Assembly (NCBI RefSeq): GCF_003702045.1
Contig: NZ_RBTP01000015.1
Span: 62,001 to 126,000 of the forward strand
Direction of reading: 5' to 3'
Source: Pseudomonas viridiflava
GTDB taxonomy: Bacteria > Pseudomonadota > Gammaproteobacteria > Pseudomonadales > Pseudomonadaceae
DNA length: 64,000 bases
Notes under the pieces: model-generated
The model's input: only the letters and a program-made list of their open reading frames with translations
What the model was told of the DNA's origin: nothing
The model's database searches: none
Shown here: positions 35,977-45,417 of the stretch, one piece after another
Layout of the letters: every line of letters starts with the position of its first letter
Position numbering within the stretch: the stretch's first letter is position 1
Program-made: the position numbers and the translations under genes

Positions 35977-38712
35977 ATGACTGATCTGTCCCGTATGCAA
36001 GGGTTTGCAGACAGCGCGATTCCTGCGTTGGAAGGACGATTTTTCCGACCCCCACTGCCTGATGGTCACGTTCCCAGACCTCGACTTTGCCAGCGTCTCC
36101 ATGAGGGATTGTCCGGGCGACTTCTCCTGGTGTGCGCCCCGGCGGGCTTCGGCAAAAGTTCGTTGGCGGTCGAGTGCTGTCAGGCGTTACCCGATAAATG
36201 GCAGAGTGCATGGCTTGGGCTGAGTGCCAGAGACAGCGATCCCGGACGTTTTCTGGAGCGGCTGTTGAGCGGCCTGCAGCAGTTCTTTCCGCAACTGGGT
36301 GCCCAGGCGATGGGCCTGCTGAAAATGCGTCAGCGTCATCAGCCTTTTGCGTTCGAGCAATGGCTGGACGAGCTGCTTGAGGAGTTGGCCGTTCACTTGA
36401 TGCTCAGTCAGCCGCTGTTGCTGGTTCTCGACGATTACCATCTGGCTCAAGGCCCCGTGCTTGACCGCTGTCTGCAGTTTTTGCTCAATCATCTGCCGGC
36501 TGGCCTGGTGGTCATGGTCACTAGCCGACAGCGGCCCGACTGGCATCTGGCCCGCTTGCGGCTCTCTCGACAGGTGCTCGAAATCAACGAGCATGATTTG
36601 CGACTCACGCAGGCCGAATCGATGGCATTGCTCGACGCACACCGTCGTTCGCTCGATAACGAAGCATTGCAACGGCTGATTCAACGCAGTGAAGGCTGGG
36701 TGGCGGGTTTGCGTTTCTGGCTGCTCGCTGCGGCCCAGGCGGGTGACGACATCGCGTTACCGCAGGCCTTGCACGGGGGCGAGGCGCTGATTCGGGAGTA
36801 CTTGCTGGAAGAGGTCATCGATTGCCTGCCCGCCGAAGCACAGGCTTTTCTGTATGACACGGCCTGCCTCGACCGTTTTTGCGCGCCCTTATGCAATGCG
36901 GCTCGCGATGCCCACGACAGTGCAGACGTGCTGCGCTACTTGCAAGCGCACCAGGTATTTCTGGTACCACTGGACGAGCAGGGTCACTGGTTTCGCTATC
37001 ACCACTTGTTTTCAGATTTGCTGCGCGACCGCCAGGCCAGCGGTCCGCAACAAACGCGTCTGCACCTGAACGCCTGCCGCTGGTTCAGTGATCAGGGGCT
37101 GATCGATGAAGCGGTTGAACAGGCCCTGCGTGCCGGGCACCTGGACGTTGCCGCCAATCTGGTGCAGAGCATGTCCGAAGAACAGCTGCTGGCCGAACAG
37201 AATGTCGGCATGCTGCTGCGCTGGAAGATGGACCTGCCCGATAGCCTGCTGACCAGTACGCCGCGTTTGATCGTGCTGTACGCCTGGGCGCTGGGGCTGG
37301 CCTGCCAACTGGACGCCGCCGAGGAACTGGCCAATCAGTTGAGTCGGTTTCTGCCAGCGCCGTCAGCCACGGCGCAGAAATCCATGCTCGCGCAATGGCT
37401 GGCGTTGAGTGGTGTCATTGCACGCGGTCGAGGTGACAGCGAAACAACCCTGCGTTATTGCAGCGAAGCGCTGCACAGCCTGCCGGAAAAGCGTTATGGA
37501 CAGCGACTGGTGTGCCTGTCGACGCTGGCCAATCTGGCCATTGCCCAAGGTGATCTATGGCACGCCAGAGCATTGAATCGCGACGCTCTGGAGCTGGCGC
37601 AACGGGTCGCCAACCCCTTGTTCGAGGCGCTGGCCCACTATGACCGCGCCCGTACCTTGCAGGCGCGGGGCGAAATCCTCCGGGCGCTGGAGCAAGTGCG
37701 TCAGGGGCTGCAACGTCTCAAAGGCCTGTCCTCTTCAAGGCTGTATGCGGTGCGGGCGCGTTTGACCCTGTACGAAGGGTATCTGCTGGCGCTGCGCATG
37801 CAGGTCGATGCCGGTCGGGCCAGGTTGCTTGCCGGTCTTGCCGAAGCGCATGCCTGCCGCGATATCAGTGCATTGATCGGGCATTGCGTCATTGCCACGA
37901 TGGAAGGGTGCCAGGGGCATTTTGCCGAAGCGTTCGCCGAGCTTGCCGAGGCCGAGCGCCTGATGCACATCTGGGACGTCCCGCCGATCTATTACCTGGC
38001 CATGATCACACTGGTCAAATGCGAACTCTGGCTGGCGCAGGGGCGTGTCGATCTGGCCGAAGCCTGGCTGTTGCGCCTGACCCAGACCTACACCGGCGAG
38101 CTGGCGGCGGGCGCACCTGAATGCCATCCTCAATTGCCTCAGCACATCGAATTGCAGCGCGCGTTACTGGACGGCATTCGCGGCGATCACGAGGCCTGTG
38201 AGCAACGCCTGGTGGCGCTACAGCAACACGCTCAACGCACGGGCGCGCAGCTGGTGAAACTGATCGCCATGACCCAGCACATCGGGCTGCTGCTCAACGC
38301 TGCACGTTACGACGAAGCGCGAGAGCGATTGATCCAGAGTCTGCACATCGCCGCTGGCGGTGCCCTGATGCCTTTTCGGACGCTGCTCACCAGGCATCCG
38401 CACTGGGTTCGCGAGCAACTGCTTCAGGCCCCCCCTTGTCCGGTACGTGAGGGATTGCTTGAACAGCTTCCGCCTTGCCCGTCAGCGCCCGTCGCAGAGT
38501 GGGTGCATGGCAGTGATTGCCTGAGCGTACGTGAAATGGAAGTGCTGCGTTTGATCGCGCAAGGCTGCTCGAATCAGCAAATCAGTGAGCAATTGTTCAT
38601 TTCGCTGCACACCGTCAAGACCCACGCCAGCCACATCAACAGCAAGCTGGGCGTCGAACGTCGTACCCAAGCGGTGGCCAGGGCCAAGACGCTGGGATTG
38701 TTGAGCCAGTGA
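35977..38712 (+). CDS. LuxR family transcriptional regulator, MalT-like (STAND ATPase)
   Basis: 911 residues. Walker A APAGFGKSS at about 54-62, Walker B LLLVLDDYH near residue 150, a long helical TPR-like middle, and a C-terminal LuxR helix-turn-helix (LSVREMEVLRLIAQGCSNQQISEQ...) near residues 848-905. Proteins of this layout bind ATP and an inducer, oligomerise and activate catabolic genes. The position suggests it controls the DUF1302/DUF1329 unit and perhaps the acyl-CoA ligase; the inducer is unknown. Confidence 0.92.
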   Translation: MTDLSRMQGFADSAIPALEGRFFRPPLPDGHVPRPRLCQRLHEGLSGRLLLVCAPAGFGKSSLAVECCQALPDKWQSAWLGLSARDSDPGRFLERLLSGLQQFFPQLGAQAMGLLKMRQRHQPFAFEQWLDELLEELAVHLMLSQPLLLVLDDYHLAQGPVLDRCLQFLLNHLPAGLVVMVTSRQRPDWHLARLRLSRQVLEINEHDLRLTQAESMALLDAHRRSLDNEALQRLIQRSEGWVAGLRFWLLAAAQAGDDIALPQALHGGEALIREYLLEEVIDCLPAEAQAFLYDTACLDRFCAPLCNAARDAHDSADVLRYLQAHQVFLVPLDEQGHWFRYHHLFSDLLRDRQASGPQQTRLHLNACRWFSDQGLIDEAVEQALRAGHLDVAANLVQSMSEEQLLAEQNVGMLLRWKMDLPDSLLTSTPRLIVLYAWALGLACQLDAAEELANQLSRFLPAPSATAQKSMLAQWLALSGVIARGRGDSETTLRYCSEALHSLPEKRYGQRLVCLSTLANLAIAQGDLWHARALNRDALELAQRVANPLFEALAHYDRARTLQARGEILRALEQVRQGLQRLKGLSSSRLYAVRARLTLYEGYLLALRMQVDAGRARLLAGLAEAHACRDISALIGHCVIATMEGCQGHFAEAFAELAEAERLMHIWDVPPIYYLAMITLVKCELWLAQGRVDLAEAWLLRLTQTYTGELAAGAPECHPQLPQHIELQRALLDGIRGDHEACEQRLVALQQHAQRTGAQLVKLIAMTQHIGLLLNAARYDEARERLIQSLHIAAGGALMPFRTLLTRHPHWVREQLLQAPPCPVREGLLEQLPPCPSAPVAEWVHGSDCLSVREMEVLRLIAQGCSNQQISEQLFISLHTVKTHASHINSKLGVERRTQAVARAKTLGLLSQ

Positions 38713-38720
38713 CAGGCTGA

Positions 38721-39911
38721 TCAGTCGGGCCTGGCGCCCGACCAGAAGTGATCGACGCTGTCCAGGCCCCAGTCGGTTGGCAATTCGATCTTGATAATGG
38801 CGTCGCGGTCTTCGGTACTGGCCAGATCAAGGACCTGTGGTGCAAACGTCTTGCGGGTTCGCGCCGACATGAACACTTTCACCTTGGGCAGCAGCAGGGA
38901 TTTTTCGCTTTGCTCGATGACCACGCCCAGCCTCCCGCTTTCCAGGCGCACAAACGCGCCTACCGGGTAAATGCCCACGGTTTTGACGAAGCTGCGAAAG
39001 ACTCGCTCATCGAAGTGCCCCTTCCACGACGCCATTTCACGAATCGAATGGGCAACGCCCCAGCCTTTTTTGTAGGGCCGATCGGACGTGATTGCGTCAT
39101 ACACATCGCACACCGCGCCCATTCTGGCGAGCAGGCTGATCTCAGAGCCTTGTAGCCCATGCGGATAGCCCGAGCCGTCGACCTTCTCGTGATGATGCAG
39201 GCACACGTCCATGACCATCTGCGCAACGGGCAGGTTCTCTTCGAGAATTCTCAAGCCCAGCTCAGGGTGGGCCTTCATGTGATCGAACTCTTCAGGGGTC
39301 AGTCTGCTCTGTTTGTTCAGGACTTCCGGCGCGATCTTCATTTTGCCCACGTCGTGCATCAGGCCCGCGACGCCTGCCTCACGAGCCAGGTCATTCGACA
39401 TGCCCATCCGCCTGGCCAGCGCGACCATCAGCGCGCAGACCGCGACCGAATGCATGTAGGTGTATTCGTCTGAGGTTTTCAGACGGGACAAGCTGATGAG
39501 TGCATGCGGGTGGCGCAGAATCGAATTGGAGATTTCATCGACCAGCAACTCTACGTCATCCATCTGCATAGCCTGTCCCATGCGGGCTTCGGTGAACATG
39601 GTCATGACCACGTCCCTGGCTCGGCCACAGATCGCCTTGGCGCGTGCGACTTCCTGTTCCAGGCTGACTTCGGCCGTTTCGTCCTGGGCGGGCGCCGGGG
39701 CAGACGCGGGGATATGGTCTCGACCCTGACGGGTGTCGATCCAGACTTCCAGTGTGTCGGATGCCTGAATACGTTCCAGCACCGCAGTTTCCCGAAGAAC
39801 GGTTTCTACGTGGGTGATCCAGAAGGGGTCGCTGTCCCAGGGGCGGCAAAATTTGTGGATGTGCATGCCAAGCGTCAGTTCGCCAACTGGGATCTTTTTC
39901 AGCATGCCCAA
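38721..39911 (-). CDS. HD-GYP domain cyclic-di-GMP phosphodiesterase
   Basis: 396 residues. An N-terminal DUF3391-like domain (about 1-120) is followed by the HD-GYP domain: His154, the HD pair at 186-187 (MHDVGK), His215, HH at 239-240 and GYP at 248-250 (DGSGYP). All residues expected for c-di-GMP hydrolysis are present. The start may be Met1 (39911) or Met3 (39905). It is convergent with the LuxR-type gene, 8 bases from its stop. Confidence 0.92.
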   Translation of the reverse strand: MGMLKKIPVGELTLGMHIHKFCRPWDSDPFWITHVETVLRETAVLERIQASDTLEVWIDTRQGRDHIPASAPAPAQDETAEVSLEQEVARAKAICGRARDVVMTMFTEARMGQAMQMDDVELLVDEISNSILRHPHALISLSRLKTSDEYTYMHSVAVCALMVALARRMGMSNDLAREAGVAGLMHDVGKMKIAPEVLNKQSRLTPEEFDHMKAHPELGLRILEENLPVAQMVMDVCLHHHEKVDGSGYPHGLQGSEISLLARMGAVCDVYDAITSDRPYKKGWGVAHSIREMASWKGHFDERVFRSFVKTVGIYPVGAFVRLESGRLGVVIEQSEKSLLLPKVKVFMSARTRKTFAPQVLDLASTEDRDAIIKIELPTDWGLDSVDHFWSGARPD

Positions 39912-40229
39912 TTCCCCGGGCCCTGTTCAACAGAGCCGCCGCCGAGGGGCGTGGGCGCAACGGACCCGTTTGATGGTCTGGCCAGGTTATGGATCGACAT
40001 GACATCACCTCATTGACCGCAAGGATCATCCTGATCTCGTAACGCCAGTATAAGCAGCAGTTCAGGAAAAAATCTTGCGTATTTGGCTGACGCCAATAAG
40101 TTGGTTTATCTGCCTTTTTCTTATTAATCAGCAAGTTGAATCATGCGTGGTGTTCACGTCAATGACCCGATAAAAACATTCAATGAGCCTCTCGACTTGA
40201 TCGGTGAAAGGCGATCTCCAACCGCTTTT
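39912..40229. other. 318-base gap between the HD-GYP gene and rutF
   Basis: Holds the HD-GYP promoter region and the rut operon end. I see one TTGGC-TGAC-GCCAA palindrome at 40083-40096 and no REP element, clear terminator or gene. Confidence 0.5.
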
Positions 40230-40763
40230 TCATGGCACCGGGAGCAGACCCGGCAGAGGATGATAGCGACGGCCGAAATACACCAGCGCATCCGACTCGC
40301 TCTCGTGGCGGATACCCTGCACTTGGCAGAAGAGAATGTCGTGAGTGCCCACACTTACGGATTGGCTGATCCTGCAGTCCAGCGCCAGCTTGGCACCGTC
40401 CAGCACGGGGGCGCCAGTCAGGCCTTCCAGCCACTGTCCGCCTGCGAATCGCTCGGCCTGAGAGGTTTTGCCGCCGAACAGGTTGGAGAGCGCCTGCTGA
40501 TCATGGCCCAAGGTGTTGACGCATAACGTGCCATTGCCGACGAACGCGTCGTACACCGATGCGCTGCGGTTGATGCAGACCAGCAGGGTGGGGGGTTGAT
40601 CGGTCACGCTGCAGACTGCCGTCGCCGTGAAGCCGGCGCGGCCATGCGGGCCGTCGGTGGTGATAACGTTGACCGCAGCCGCGAGGCTGGACATTGCGTC
40701 GCGAAATTCAAGCTGGGTGACGACAGTGGCTTCGGTCGGGCTGATCTCGAATTGGGTAGGCAT
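40230..40763 (-). CDS. rutF: Pyrimidine utilisation flavin reductase
   Basis: 177-residue FMN reductase of the HpaC/RutF type that supplies reduced FMN to the RutA monooxygenase. Family blocks are [41 protein letters not shown] and a C-terminal [10 protein letters not shown]. It is the last gene of the rut operon here, 12 bases after rutD. Confidence 0.92.
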   Translation of the reverse strand: MPTQFEISPTEATVVTQLEFRDAMSSLAAAVNVITTDGPHGRAGFTATAVCSVTDQPPTLLVCINRSASVYDAFVGNGTLCVNTLGHDQQALSNLFGGKTSQAERFAGGQWLEGLTGAPVLDGAKLALDCRISQSVSVGTHDILFCQVQGIRHESESDALVYFGRRYHPLPGLLPVP

Positions 40764-40775
40764 GGCAACGGTCCT

Positions 40776-41555
40776 TCAGGCTTGGGCGCTGAGAAAGTCG
40801 AGCAGGGCTCGGTGAAAGGGCTGTGGATCAGTGATGTTGGAGGCGTGACCGCCATATTCCAGAAGCACCAGCCTGGCGTCGGGCAAGGTATCGGCCAGAT
40901 GCTGTGAACGCTGCCAGGGCACCAGCATGTCGTCGCGGTTGGCGATCAACAGGGTCGGGGTGCGTATGCCTGCAAGGCTCGCTTCGATGTCGAAGCTTTC
41001 CAGTGCGTGGATCCGCCGCAGCAGGTTGTCTGTGTCGGGGAAATGCGCCAGCGCATGCGCCTCGTCACTGGACAGCCGCGTGGTGTTCACCGCGATCCAG
41101 TCGGCCGGATAAAGAAACAGGGCCTGGGCTTGCACATAGGCTTCAGGCCCGCTGTTCAGCAGCAGCTTTTTGCGGACCGAAAAACAGCGGGCGCTGTGCG
41201 GGTTCGGACTGCTCCAGGCGTTGATCAGAACCTGACTCTGCATCAGGTGCGGACGCAACAGCGACAATTCCAGACCCACCAGCCCCCCCAACGCATGGCC
41301 CATGAAATGGCAGCGCTGAATGTCGAGCGAGTCGAGCACATCCATCAATTCGAGCGCCATGTGCCGGATTGAATAATCAGCAGGCAGTACAGCAGGGCTG
41401 CGTCCGGTCCCCGCATGATCGTAGACGAGCACCTGGTAATCCCGGGTCAGGATCGGCAGATCCTGTTCCCAGTACCGACTTGAGCCGCCCAGTCCCGAGC
41501 TGAGCAGCAGCGTCGGGGCATCGGTTTTTTGCGAAACATGCATTTCATGGAACAT
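40776..41555 (-). CDS. rutD: Alpha/beta hydrolase of pyrimidine degradation
   Basis: 259 residues. Alpha/beta hydrolase fold with LLLSSGLGGSSRYW near the start, where the oxyanion HG is replaced, and GHALGGLVGLEL around the nucleophile position, which carries Ala rather than Ser as in RutD proteins. In E. coli RutD speeds aminoacrylate hydrolysis. Placed between rutC and rutF. Confidence 0.92.
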   Translation of the reverse strand: MFHEMHVSQKTDAPTLLLSSGLGGSSRYWEQDLPILTRDYQVLVYDHAGTGRSPAVLPADYSIRHMALELMDVLDSLDIQRCHFMGHALGGLVGLELSLLRPHLMQSQVLINAWSSPNPHSARCFSVRKKLLLNSGPEAYVQAQALFLYPADWIAVNTTRLSSDEAHALAHFPDTDNLLRRIHALESFDIEASLAGIRTPTLLIANRDDMLVPWQRSQHLADTLPDARLVLLEYGGHASNITDPQPFHRALLDFLSAQA

Positions 41556-41596
41556 GCGGGTGCTCCAGGTGGGCGCCGAGCGCCCACGGTCGAGGT

Positions 41597-41980
41597 TCAG
41601 CCGATGTGGGCGATGCTGGCAATTTCGATCAGCGCGTCAGGTTTTACCAGGCCACACTGGATGCAGTAGCGCGCCGGTTTTTCGCCCGCGAAGTATTCGG
41701 CATAGACTTCGTTGACCTTCGCGTAATCGGCCCAGTCGCGAATCATGATCATGTTGAAGGTCACGTCATCCATCGTGCCGCCTGCGGTTTCAACCACGCT
41801 TTTGATGGTTTCAAGCACGTGGCGGGTCTGGGCAGTGGCGTCGCCGACATGCACCACGTTGTTGTCTTTGTCGAAGGGCAGGGTGCCGGACACATACAGC
41901 ACACCGTCGGCCATCGAACCTGGTACGAACGGCGCGATAGGCTTGGTGGTGCCAGCAGGAATGATCGCTTTCTTGGTCAT
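41597..41980 (-). CDS. rutC: Aminoacrylate deaminase-like RidA family protein
   Basis: 127 residues of the YjgF/RidA family, [18 protein letters not shown]..., with the C-terminal [25 protein letters not shown] block. RutC acts on the aminoacrylate intermediate of uracil ring opening. The ATG at 41978-41980 lies 10 bases after the rutB stop; the longer frame runs through rutB and is rejected. Confidence 0.93.
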   Translation of the reverse strand: MTKKAIIPAGTTKPIAPFVPGSMADGVLYVSGTLPFDKDNNVVHVGDATAQTRHVLETIKSVVETAGGTMDDVTFNMIMIRDWADYAKVNEVYAEYFAGEKPARYCIQCGLVKPDALIEIASIAHIG

Positions 41981-41990
41981 GCGCAAATCC

Positions 41991-42731
41991 TCACGAAGGT
42001 TGCCCAACCGGGCTGAAGGTGGTGCAGAAGTCATCGACGCTGGAAACCCAGCCGAAGAAGGTTTCGATGTTGAACAGGGCCGCCTGCTGAGCGAATTCGG
42101 GGCCTGCCTGATGGGTCGCGTCGGCCAGTACCACGCCGAAATATTCCAGGTGAAAGCCGTCACGCAAGGTCGATTCGACGCAGACGTTGGTGGCGATTCC
42201 GGTAAACACCAGGTTACGAATGCCTCGGCTGCGCAGCACGCTGTCGAAGCTTGAGTTGAAGAAACCGCTGTAGCGGATTTTCGGTACCACGATGTCGCCG
42301 GGTTCCGGTTTCAGTTCGTCGACCAACTGATAGTCCCAACCGCCCTTGGCCAACAGCTGGCCTTCAAGTTCGGGGCGCTTGCGCATGGTTTTCAGCGCGT
42401 TGGATTTGTGCCAGTTCGGCGAGCCCGGACCGCCCGCCTCGACGTAGGCCGGGTCCCAGCCGTTCTGGAAAAAAATCACGGGGATGCCGGCAGCACGTGC
42501 GGCGGCGCAGGCCCTTTTGATGTTGGCGATGACAGGCCCCGTACTGCTGACATCGAACCCGGCCAGGTCCAGATAGCCACCGAGCGAGGCGTAAGCGTTC
42601 TGCATGTCGACCACCACCAACGCCGTCTCGCCTGCTTTCATGCGCAGGGCTTCCGGACGGGCGGGCAGGTCGCGGGCGGGTTGCAGATCGGCTGGCAAAT
42701 CCACGCCAGCAAACGTCGCAGGAGCGTTCAT
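41991..42731 (-). CDS. rutB: Peroxyureidoacrylate/ureidoacrylate amidohydrolase
   Basis: 246-residue isochorismatase-fold hydrolase. The catalytic triad is visible as Asp in [11 protein letters not shown], Lys in [12 protein letters not shown], and Cys in [16 protein letters not shown]. It cleaves the ring-opened product made by RutA. The start ATG shares its last base with the rutA stop region (42731), so the genes are coupled. Confidence 0.94.
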   Translation of the reverse strand: MNAPATFAGVDLPADLQPARDLPARPEALRMKAGETALVVVDMQNAYASLGGYLDLAGFDVSSTGPVIANIKRACAAARAAGIPVIFFQNGWDPAYVEAGGPGSPNWHKSNALKTMRKRPELEGQLLAKGGWDYQLVDELKPEPGDIVVPKIRYSGFFNSSFDSVLRSRGIRNLVFTGIATNVCVESTLRDGFHLEYFGVVLADATHQAGPEFAQQAALFNIETFFGWVSSVDDFCTTFSPVGQPS

Positions 42732-43813
42732 CAGATCACCTCCTTGAGCGGCAGGATGTGACGGCGACTGCTCATCAGCGGTTGAATCTTCTGGCCGAAA
42801 TCTTCGACACCCTTCACGAAGTCGTCGAAGGTCAACATCACGCCCTGGGTGCCGGGAACACTGGCCACCTCGTCGAGCATCTTCGCCACGTTGGCCCATG
42901 AGCCGACCAGCGTGCCCATGTTGATATTGACCGCCGAGGTCGGGTCGGCCATCTGCCGCAGGTTCGAGCCCGCGCTCTTGTCGGCCGAGCCTTTATCGCT
43001 CAGCCAGGCGATGGCTTCCTCGTCGGCACCGTCCTTGATGTGCTCCCAACGAGCCCGTGCGGCTTCGTCAGTGTCGTCGGCGATGATCATGAACAGCACG
43101 CAGGACGTGACGTTGCGCCCCGTCTGTTGGTTGGCTTCGATCAGTTTTTGTGCGGTGGGCGCGAATGCAGTCGGGGTGTTCACGCCTTTGCCGAAGCAGA
43201 AGTTGTAGTCGGCGTATTGGGCAGAAAATGCCATGCCCGCTTCGCTTTGTCCGGCGCAGATCAGCTTCATGTCCGCTTGCGGACGGGGGCTGACGCGGCA
43301 GTCCTGCATGCTGAAATGCTCGCCCTGAAAATCGCTGCTGCCGTTGGCCCACAGGTCACGCAGCACCTGTGCGTATTCGGCCAGGTACTCGTAGCGGGTA
43401 TGGAAGAACTCATCGCCCGGCCACAGGCCCATTTGTTCGTACTCGGGCTTTTGCCAGCCGGTGACCAGATTGATGCCGAAGCGGCCGTTGGAAATCGAGT
43501 CGATGGTCGAAGCCATTCGTGCCGCGATGGCGGGCGGAATGGTCAGGGTAGCCACCGTGGCGAACAGCTGGATCTTGCTGGTCACCGCAGCGAGCCCCGC
43601 CATGAGTGTGAAGGACTCCAGGTTGTGTTCCCAAAACTGCGTCTTGCCACCGAAACCGCGCAGTTTGATCATCGACAACGCGAAGTCGAACCCGTAGTCC
43701 TCAGCCTTTTGCACGATCTGTTTATTGAGTTCGAAGGTCGGCATGTACTGCGGTGCATTGCTGGAAATCAGCCAGCCGTTGTTGCCGATGGGAATGAAGA
43801 TACCGATGTCCAT
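42731..43813 (-). CDS. rutA: Pyrimidine oxygenase
   Basis: 360-residue flavin-dependent monooxygenase (luciferase-like fold) that opens uracil between N3 and C4. The start [25 protein letters not shown] is diagnostic, with [30 protein letters not shown] downstream. The ATG at 43811-43813 is used; the longer frame extends into the operator region. First gene of rutABCDF. RutE and RutG genes are absent from the cluster. Confidence 0.95.
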   Translation of the reverse strand: MDIGIFIPIGNNGWLISSNAPQYMPTFELNKQIVQKAEDYGFDFALSMIKLRGFGGKTQFWEHNLESFTLMAGLAAVTSKIQLFATVATLTIPPAIAARMASTIDSISNGRFGINLVTGWQKPEYEQMGLWPGDEFFHTRYEYLAEYAQVLRDLWANGSSDFQGEHFSMQDCRVSPRPQADMKLICAGQSEAGMAFSAQYADYNFCFGKGVNTPTAFAPTAQKLIEANQQTGRNVTSCVLFMIIADDTDEAARARWEHIKDGADEEAIAWLSDKGSADKSAGSNLRQMADPTSAVNINMGTLVGSWANVAKMLDEVASVPGTQGVMLTFDDFVKGVEDFGQKIQPLMSSRRHILPLKEVI

Positions 43814-43947
43814 ATGAGGCCTCTCTGCGATAGTCGATGCGTGCCCCAGGGACAACGGGCGGCACTTGAATCGAACCTGCATGGAGCGGGCCAGTTTCTA
43901 TTTATTGTTTTTATTCAAAAGCTTAGTTAATTTTTTTGATTATTTCG

Positions 43948-43959
43948 GACCATTTGGTC
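43948..43959. promoter_or_regulatory. RutR operator
   Basis: GACCA-TT-TGGTC, a perfect 12-base palindrome in the rutA/rutR gap. It matches the core of the E. coli RutR site TTGACCAnnTGGTCAA. It should control rutABCDF and possibly rutR, with uracil or thymine as the signal that releases RutR. Confidence 0.88.
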
Positions 43960-44097
43960 TGGATTAGAGCACTTGGTTTGTGCGTCGCGCACGCTGATGG
44001 GGCGTATGGCCGGTCAATAGATGGCAGGTTTCGCATTCATATCGACAAAGTATGTCCGCCCGTTAAGATGCCAGCTCATTTCTGCATCACTGGTTGG

Positions 44098-44826
44098 ATG
44101 TGCGTGAACAAGAAACCTCCCGCGACAGAGCCCGCGAGCAAGCGCGTGCGAAAGGTCAAGCCCGAGAAGGCAGTCAAGGCGAGCCGCGAGCCCAGTGCAT
44201 CCGCCCTCAAGCGGCGCATGCGGCTCATGGAAGGCAAGCGCAGCGTGATTCTCGATGCCGCGCTGGAAATCTTTTCCCGCTATGGCGTGCATGGCAGCAG
44301 CCTGGATCAAGTGGCGAGTCTGGCGGATGTGTCCAAGACCAACCTGCTGTATTACTTCAGCAGCAAGGACGATCTGTACCTGAACGTGTTGCGCCAGTTG
44401 CTTGAGGTGTGGCTCAGCCCGTTGTTGCACTTCACGCCAGACAAGGACCCACAGCAGGCCATCGGTGACTACATAAAAGCCAAGCTGGAGATGTCCCGCG
44501 ATCACCCGGCCGAGTCGCGGCTGTTCTGCATGGAAGTGATGCAAGGCGCGCCGCTGATTCAGGGTGAACTGCAGCATCCGCTGCGTGACACGGTGCAGGC
44601 CAAAGTGGCGGTGATACAGCACTGGATCGACAGCGGTCAGTTGGCAGCCATCAATCCGCATCACCTGATTTTTTCGCTGTGGGCGACCACTCAGCATTAC
44701 GCGGATTTCCGGACGCAGGTCGAAGCCGTGACCGGCCGAACGCTGGATGATCCCGAATTCTTCGACGAGGTTCTGCAAAGCCTGCGCAGCATGATTCTGG
44801 ACGGCATCCTGCCGCGTGGTGCCTGA
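44098..44826 (+). CDS. rutR: TetR family regulator of pyrimidine utilisation
   Basis: About 242 residues. A basic N-terminal extension (KPPATEPASKRVRKVKPEK) precedes the TetR helix-turn-helix (RSVILDAALEIFSRYGVHGSSLDQVASLADVSKTNLLYYF), and the RutR-type ligand domain follows (YTIKAKLEMSRDHPAESRLFCMEVMQGAP region). Start at ATG 44098 or GTG 44104; the track-length frame from 43936 crosses the operator and is rejected. Divergent from rutA. Confidence 0.9.
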   Translation: MCVNKKPPATEPASKRVRKVKPEKAVKASREPSASALKRRMRLMEGKRSVILDAALEIFSRYGVHGSSLDQVASLADVSKTNLLYYFSSKDDLYLNVLRQLLEVWLSPLLHFTPDKDPQQAIGDYIKAKLEMSRDHPAESRLFCMEVMQGAPLIQGELQHPLRDTVQAKVAVIQHWIDSGQLAAINPHHLIFSLWATTQHYADFRTQVEAVTGRTLDDPEFFDEVLQSLRSMILDGILPRGA

Positions 44827-44893
44827 ACATATCTCCACATGATCGACTGAAGTCACGCCATCGCCAAGCGCCACGTATCCGGCGTGGCGCCGT

Positions 44894-45020
44894 CGTGCAG
44901 CAAGCACCAGACTGTGGGAGCGGACTTGTCCGCGAGTACTGCATTCCTGTCGCTGAATCGTCGTCGGATGTACTACTTCTTTCGCGGACAAACGGAACGC
45001 CGCCCGGTCCGCTCCTACAA
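44894..45020. repeat. REP-type inverted pair
   Basis: GTGGGAGCGGACTTGTCCGCG at the left faces TTTCGCGGACAAACGG and CGGTCCGCTCC at the right. The preceding GTGCAGCAAGCACCAGACT is nearly the same as that in front of the copy at 7602, so the repeated unit is longer than the REP hairpin. Confidence 0.75.
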
Positions 45021-45274
45021 ACCGCGTTTCTTCAATGAGTTACAGGTTGTTTGATAAGAGGCGGCTTGTCGGCGATCCGCCGGGAACCGGCAGCAAACCT
45101 GCACATGGCGTGTCAGATGCAACCTGGGGCCGCTGCGCAGCCCATCGGTGCCGTCGTAACCTCTGAGAGCTCCCACGCCCTTCGGGCAAAGGCTGCCTCC
45201 CACAGTTTGTGTGCCTTACGCACCCCGGCCGAGCAGCAACCGATCATTCTGCACAAACCAAGTGCTCTGAATCG

Positions 45275-45286
45275 GACCATGTGATC
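45275..45286. promoter_or_regulatory. RutR-like operator before the ABC importer
   Basis: GACCA-TG-TGATC, one base from the perfect GACCAnnTGGTC palindrome at 43948. The flanks also agree on the left (CGGACCA in both). It lies 132 bases before the binding-protein ATG, in the expected promoter zone. It implies that the importer is induced together with rut. Confidence 0.65.
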
Positions 45287-45417
45287 CGGTTTTTCCGTAC
45301 TGTTTCCTGCAGTCCTTTGTTTCGTAACGTCTTTTCCGCAGTGGCATGGATGCTGCTATGGCCTGCTGGGTCGGCCCCGCGCTGTTCTTGCAGGCCATTA
45401 CCCTCAGGAAGACGTCT

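Larger units (their letters stand above)
44827..45417. other. 591-base gap between rutR and the ABC importer
   Basis: Holds a REP pair (44894-45020), a stretch without recognisable genes (45030-45260, with a CTCCCACGCCC...CCTCCCAC repeat remnant near 45170-45200), and the importer's promoter region with a RutR-like site at 45275-45286. No ORF with a ribosome site was found. Confidence 0.6.
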
